A stretch of 7,912 bases of DNA from Candidatus Hydrothermota bacterium (GTDB taxonomy: Bacteria > Hydrothermota > Hydrothermia > B15-G9). Position numbers and translations under genes: made by a program. This document shows positions 5,425 through 7,912 of this stretch, piece by piece (the stretch's first letter is position 1; each line of letters starts with the position of its first letter). Location of the stretch: the NCBI GenBank assembly GCA_003645975.1, contig QNDP01000050.1, positions 1 to 7,912 of the forward strand, read 5' to 3'. The notes under the pieces are model-generated. The model saw nothing but the letters and a program-made list of their open reading frames with translations, was not told where the DNA came from and did no database searches.

Positions 5425-7374
5425 ATGGGGCAATTGATGATCTTGATTTTATTTACTGTCTTTTCCGTAAAAGAGGTCGGAAAAGTAACAGATGGACCAA
5501 CTTGGACTGTCGCAAAAAAAGGAGATATTGTCTTCGTTGGAACCGGTGCCTCTTTTCTTGTGGTCGATGTTTCCAGACCAGAAGATGCCAAAGTTGTGAA
5601 AAAAATAGAACTTGACGGATTTGTAACAGCTTCACTTGTTGACGGGGAATGGCTTTTCGTGTCAGAAGATTTTCGTGGAATTGATGTTTTTAACATCAAA
5701 AACCCAAGAGACCCCAAGTTGGTCCTTAAAATGCCCACCCAACAGATGGTTTATAGACTCGATAAATTTGGAAAATGGCTATTTGTGTCTCAACGCGAAT
5801 ATGGACTCAAAATTTACAAGTTTGAAAAAGGAAAAATGACTTTAGTCGCTGTGTATGACTTACTTCCGGGCGAAGTAACGAAAGCCCTGCTGATAAAAGA
5901 CAGACTGTTTCTCGGACTTGGAGACAGTGGTTTGGCCATCTATAAGTTTGGTAAGGATGGTAAGTTGCATGGTGTCCTATGGAGAAGTCCGCTCGAGGAG
6001 TCGGTGGAGGACATCAAGTTACTGGACAAAAACATCATAGCTGTCGCACTCTGGAACGGTTATGTCGTGCTTTTCGACATATCGGACAGGCGGTTTCCTA
6101 AAAGGTTAAGTCAAGTCTATTACCCTCTCGAGGAAAGAGGGCATTTCGTATCACTCGAATATGAACCCGAGCACAACCTGCTTTTGACAACCGGCTACAA
6201 TTCAACGATAAGCTATGGAGAAATAGTCTATTTCGATGTCTCGGACCTCCGTTCACCCTACGCCATCGGCAAAACTTCGTTCAAGATACACTACCACTAT
6301 GTCCATGAGGCTGTGGTAGATGGCCATATGCTGTTCATCGCCGCCGATTTCAAAGGACTTTTGATCGGAAAATGGGAACGGACAGCGGACGGCGTGAGTT
6401 TCACCGAAATATCCAACATTCCGGTCGTCCTGAGCTATATCTCGGCGATAAGTGTGAACGATTCGCTGCTCGCTGCCGCCGACGGATTCGGAAACTTCGC
6501 AATTTTCGATGTATCCGATCCGTCAAATCCACAACTGAGATGGAAAGGACACGGAGGAATAGTCCGCTCCGAGATATTGACCGATACTTTTGATGTCCTG
6601 AACATCAGGTCTCTGACCTTTGTAAACGATGTCCTTTATGCAGGTCTAATGGAGTTCAATGCAATCGGTGTCCTTGACCTTGCGCATCCCCAAGAACGGT
6701 TCGATGTTGTGCCTATCCCATTGAGCGACTTGGAGGTAGAGAGCAATTTTTACGAAATTGAGCCTGTCGGCGACTCGGCCTTGCTCATAGCAAAAGACTT
6801 CAACGGAATTTCCATCCTTTCGCTGGGCGATCCGCTCAAGCCGGTTGAAAACAAATCGCTCTACCTCGATGGCTACATCGAGCATGTGGGCGTGGCAAGG
6901 AACAACACCGTAGGATTGGGCGGAGACCTGTTCGGGCGCATATACCTGATCGACCTCCAAAATTTTGTCCCTATGGACACATTCATGCTGAGCGATTGGA
7001 TCTACGATTTCGCAGTGGCCTACGACTCGATCCTTTATGTCGCAAACAAATCCTCTGGCGTCGCAATTCTCACGATCGGACAGACATATATGGACTTGAA
7101 GGGCTACATAAAGATGCCGGAAGCCCGATTGGCTGTGAGCACCGCTGTCAAGGGCAAGCTGCTGGCGGTCGGCACGGTGAACGAGGACTTTGACAGAGGA
7201 TGGGTCCAACTCTTTGACATAACAGACCCATTCGAGCCGCATCTTTTAGGCGAGGTTAACATCCCCGGAAGGGTAAAAAGCGTGAAGTTCGACAACAGAG
7301 GATATGTCTATGTCTCAGGGTTCTCCTGTGGAATCAAAATCTTTCAGATCGAAAGCGAGCTCCTTTTCAACTAA
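5425..7374 (+). CDS. LVIVD-repeat beta-propeller protein, probably exported
   Basis: The 649-residue product is made almost wholly of LVIVD-type repeats (about 40-50 residues each, one propeller blade). Recognisable units begin near residues 44 (FLVVDVSRPEDAKVV), 85 (GIDVFNIKNPRDPKLV), 127, 169, 214 (VVLFDISDRRFP), 267 (IVYFDVSDLRSPYAIG), 358 (FAIFDVSDPSNPQL), 414, 461 (GISILSLGDPLKPV), 506, 545, 594 (VQLFDITDPFEPHLLG) and 636. About thirteen units would make two propellers of six or seven blades. The hydrophobic start LMILILFTVFS could be a signal peptide, but it lacks the usual basic residues. No sorting domain or catalytic motif is visible. Such proteins are usually surface or periplasmic scaffolds; function here is unknown. 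ATG 5425 was chosen over GTG 5416 because GAGGTGG (5413-5419) is then a well-spaced ribosome binding site. The stop overlaps the stop of the convergent permease gene. Confidence 0.88.
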   Translation: MGQLMILILFTVFSVKEVGKVTDGPTWTVAKKGDIVFVGTGASFLVVDVSRPEDAKVVKKIELDGFVTASLVDGEWLFVSEDFRGIDVFNIKNPRDPKLVLKMPTQQMVYRLDKFGKWLFVSQREYGLKIYKFEKGKMTLVAVYDLLPGEVTKALLIKDRLFLGLGDSGLAIYKFGKDGKLHGVLWRSPLEESVEDIKLLDKNIIAVALWNGYVVLFDISDRRFPKRLSQVYYPLEERGHFVSLEYEPEHNLLLTTGYNSTISYGEIVYFDVSDLRSPYAIGKTSFKIHYHYVHEAVVDGHMLFIAADFKGLLIGKWERTADGVSFTEISNIPVVLSYISAISVNDSLLAAADGFGNFAIFDVSDPSNPQLRWKGHGGIVRSEILTDTFDVLNIRSLTFVNDVLYAGLMEFNAIGVLDLAHPQERFDVVPIPLSDLEVESNFYEIEPVGDSALLIAKDFNGISILSLGDPLKPVENKSLYLDGYIEHVGVARNNTVGLGGDLFGRIYLIDLQNFVPMDTFMLSDWIYDFAVAYDSILYVANKSSGVAILTIGQTYMDLKGYIKMPEARLAVSTAVKGKLLAVGTVNEDFDRGWVQLFDITDPFEPHLLGEVNIPGRVKSVKFDNRGYVYVSGFSCGIKIFQIESELLFN

Positions 7375-7912
7375 TCGCCTCTGCGCAGTATCTTGAGGCT
7401 TATCAGAGAGAAGGCCAAAGCGAAGGTCAACAGGACAAAAGACAAAGCAGAGGCCATCCCCAACCTTAACTGCTGAAGATGTTCATAAAGCAGGAACCCT
7501 GTGATTTTCGTGGCACCGACAAGATGTGAACCGACCTGAACGATAGGGCCTCCTCCTGTCATTGCGTATATCTCGGCAAAGCCCGACAAGGCACCCATAA
7601 ATCCGACGATGACGAGAAACGCTATGATCGGCTTCAACATCGGGATAGTTATGTGAATCGTCTTCTGGAACGCATTGGCTCCGTCAAGCTCAGCGGCCTC
7701 AAAGAGTTCCTTTGGGATGTTCCCAAACGCTGCGATGAAAAGGATTATGCCAAAGCCTATATTTTTGAGCACCATAGCGATAGCCACCGATGGAAGGGCA
7801 AGTCTGGGGTTGCCGAGAAATCCGCCGGTCGGCGGAGCAATGCCGACCTTTGACATAAGTTGGGCTATAACACCGTAAGGTGTTGCGTATAAAAGTGTCC
7901 AGACGACTCCGA
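7371..7912 (-). CDS. ABC sugar transporter permease, MalF/UgpA type, C-terminal part (cut by window edge)
   Basis: The frame is open from the right edge to TAG at 7373-7371, about 179 residues; it continues upstream of the internal ATG at 7856 without a stop, so the N-terminus lies outside the window. It is an inner-membrane permease of the binding-protein-dependent (CUT1) sugar uptake family. Three membrane segments are clear: LPSVAIAMVL...ILFIAAF, PIIAFLVIVGFMGALSGFAEI and ASALSFVLLTFALAFSLISL. Between the first two is the EAA loop that docks on the ATPase: EAAELDGANAFQKTIHITIP. AMTGGGP after the second segment is typical of the MalF/UgpA branch. The second permease, binding protein and ATPase are not in view, so the substrate cannot be named; a MalG/UgpE-type partner, if present, is not downstream, where the opposite-strand LVIVD gene ends. 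Confidence 0.95.
   Translation of the reverse strand, partial: GVVWTLLYATPYGVIAQLMSKVGIAPPTGGFLGNPRLALPSVAIAMVLKNIGFGIILFIAAFGNIPKELFEAAELDGANAFQKTIHITIPMLKPIIAFLVIVGFMGALSGFAEIYAMTGGGPIVQVGSHLVGATKITGFLLYEHLQQLRLGMASALSFVLLTFALAFSLISLKILRRGD

Noticed and set aside
6646..7242. A 198-codon minus-strand open frame
   Set aside because: It is antisense to the LVIVD repeats and shows no family motif.

Overview
The window looks like ordinary chromosome from a diderm (Gram-negative-type) bacterium. It carries the start of a TonB-dependent outer-membrane receptor and a lipoprotein signal, and most genes have strong AGGAGG-type ribosome binding sites. Base composition is close to even in most genes. 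The gene set (PdxS/PdxT, a YhaM-like OB-fold/HD exoribonuclease, an archaemetzincin, an LVIVD beta-propeller protein and a sugar-type ABC permease) would fit an uncultured or deep-branching lineage. I cannot place it to a phylum from sequence alone.

Left part, minus strand (1-2131): a promoter at about 2102-2131 reads leftward through a roughly 145-nt, strongly structured leader. It continues into a 240-residue lipoprotein gene (1227-1949), a terminator-like hairpin (1159-1217) and a TonB-dependent receptor gene (start 1105, running off the left edge). The pair looks like an envelope uptake or sensing unit under RNA-level control. The leader can be drawn in two mutually exclusive folds, one of which hides the lipoprotein ribosome binding site. 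I match it to no riboswitch class I know, and it is the most interesting item here.

Middle, plus strand (2138-5358): a second hairpin-rich stretch lies upstream of pdxS. pdxS and pdxT follow, two bases apart, and encode the two subunits of DXP-independent pyridoxal 5'-phosphate synthase. Then comes a yhaM-like gene with its own consensus -10 box placed so close to the ATG that its mRNA should be nearly leaderless. A small archaemetzincin gene overlaps its stop codon and is probably translationally coupled to it.

Right part (5425-7912): a 649-residue LVIVD-repeat beta-propeller protein on the plus strand ends by overlapping, stop codon on stop codon, a MalF/UgpA-type ABC permease gene that enters from the right edge on the minus strand. 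No tRNA, rRNA, CRISPR array, insertion sequence or phage gene was seen.
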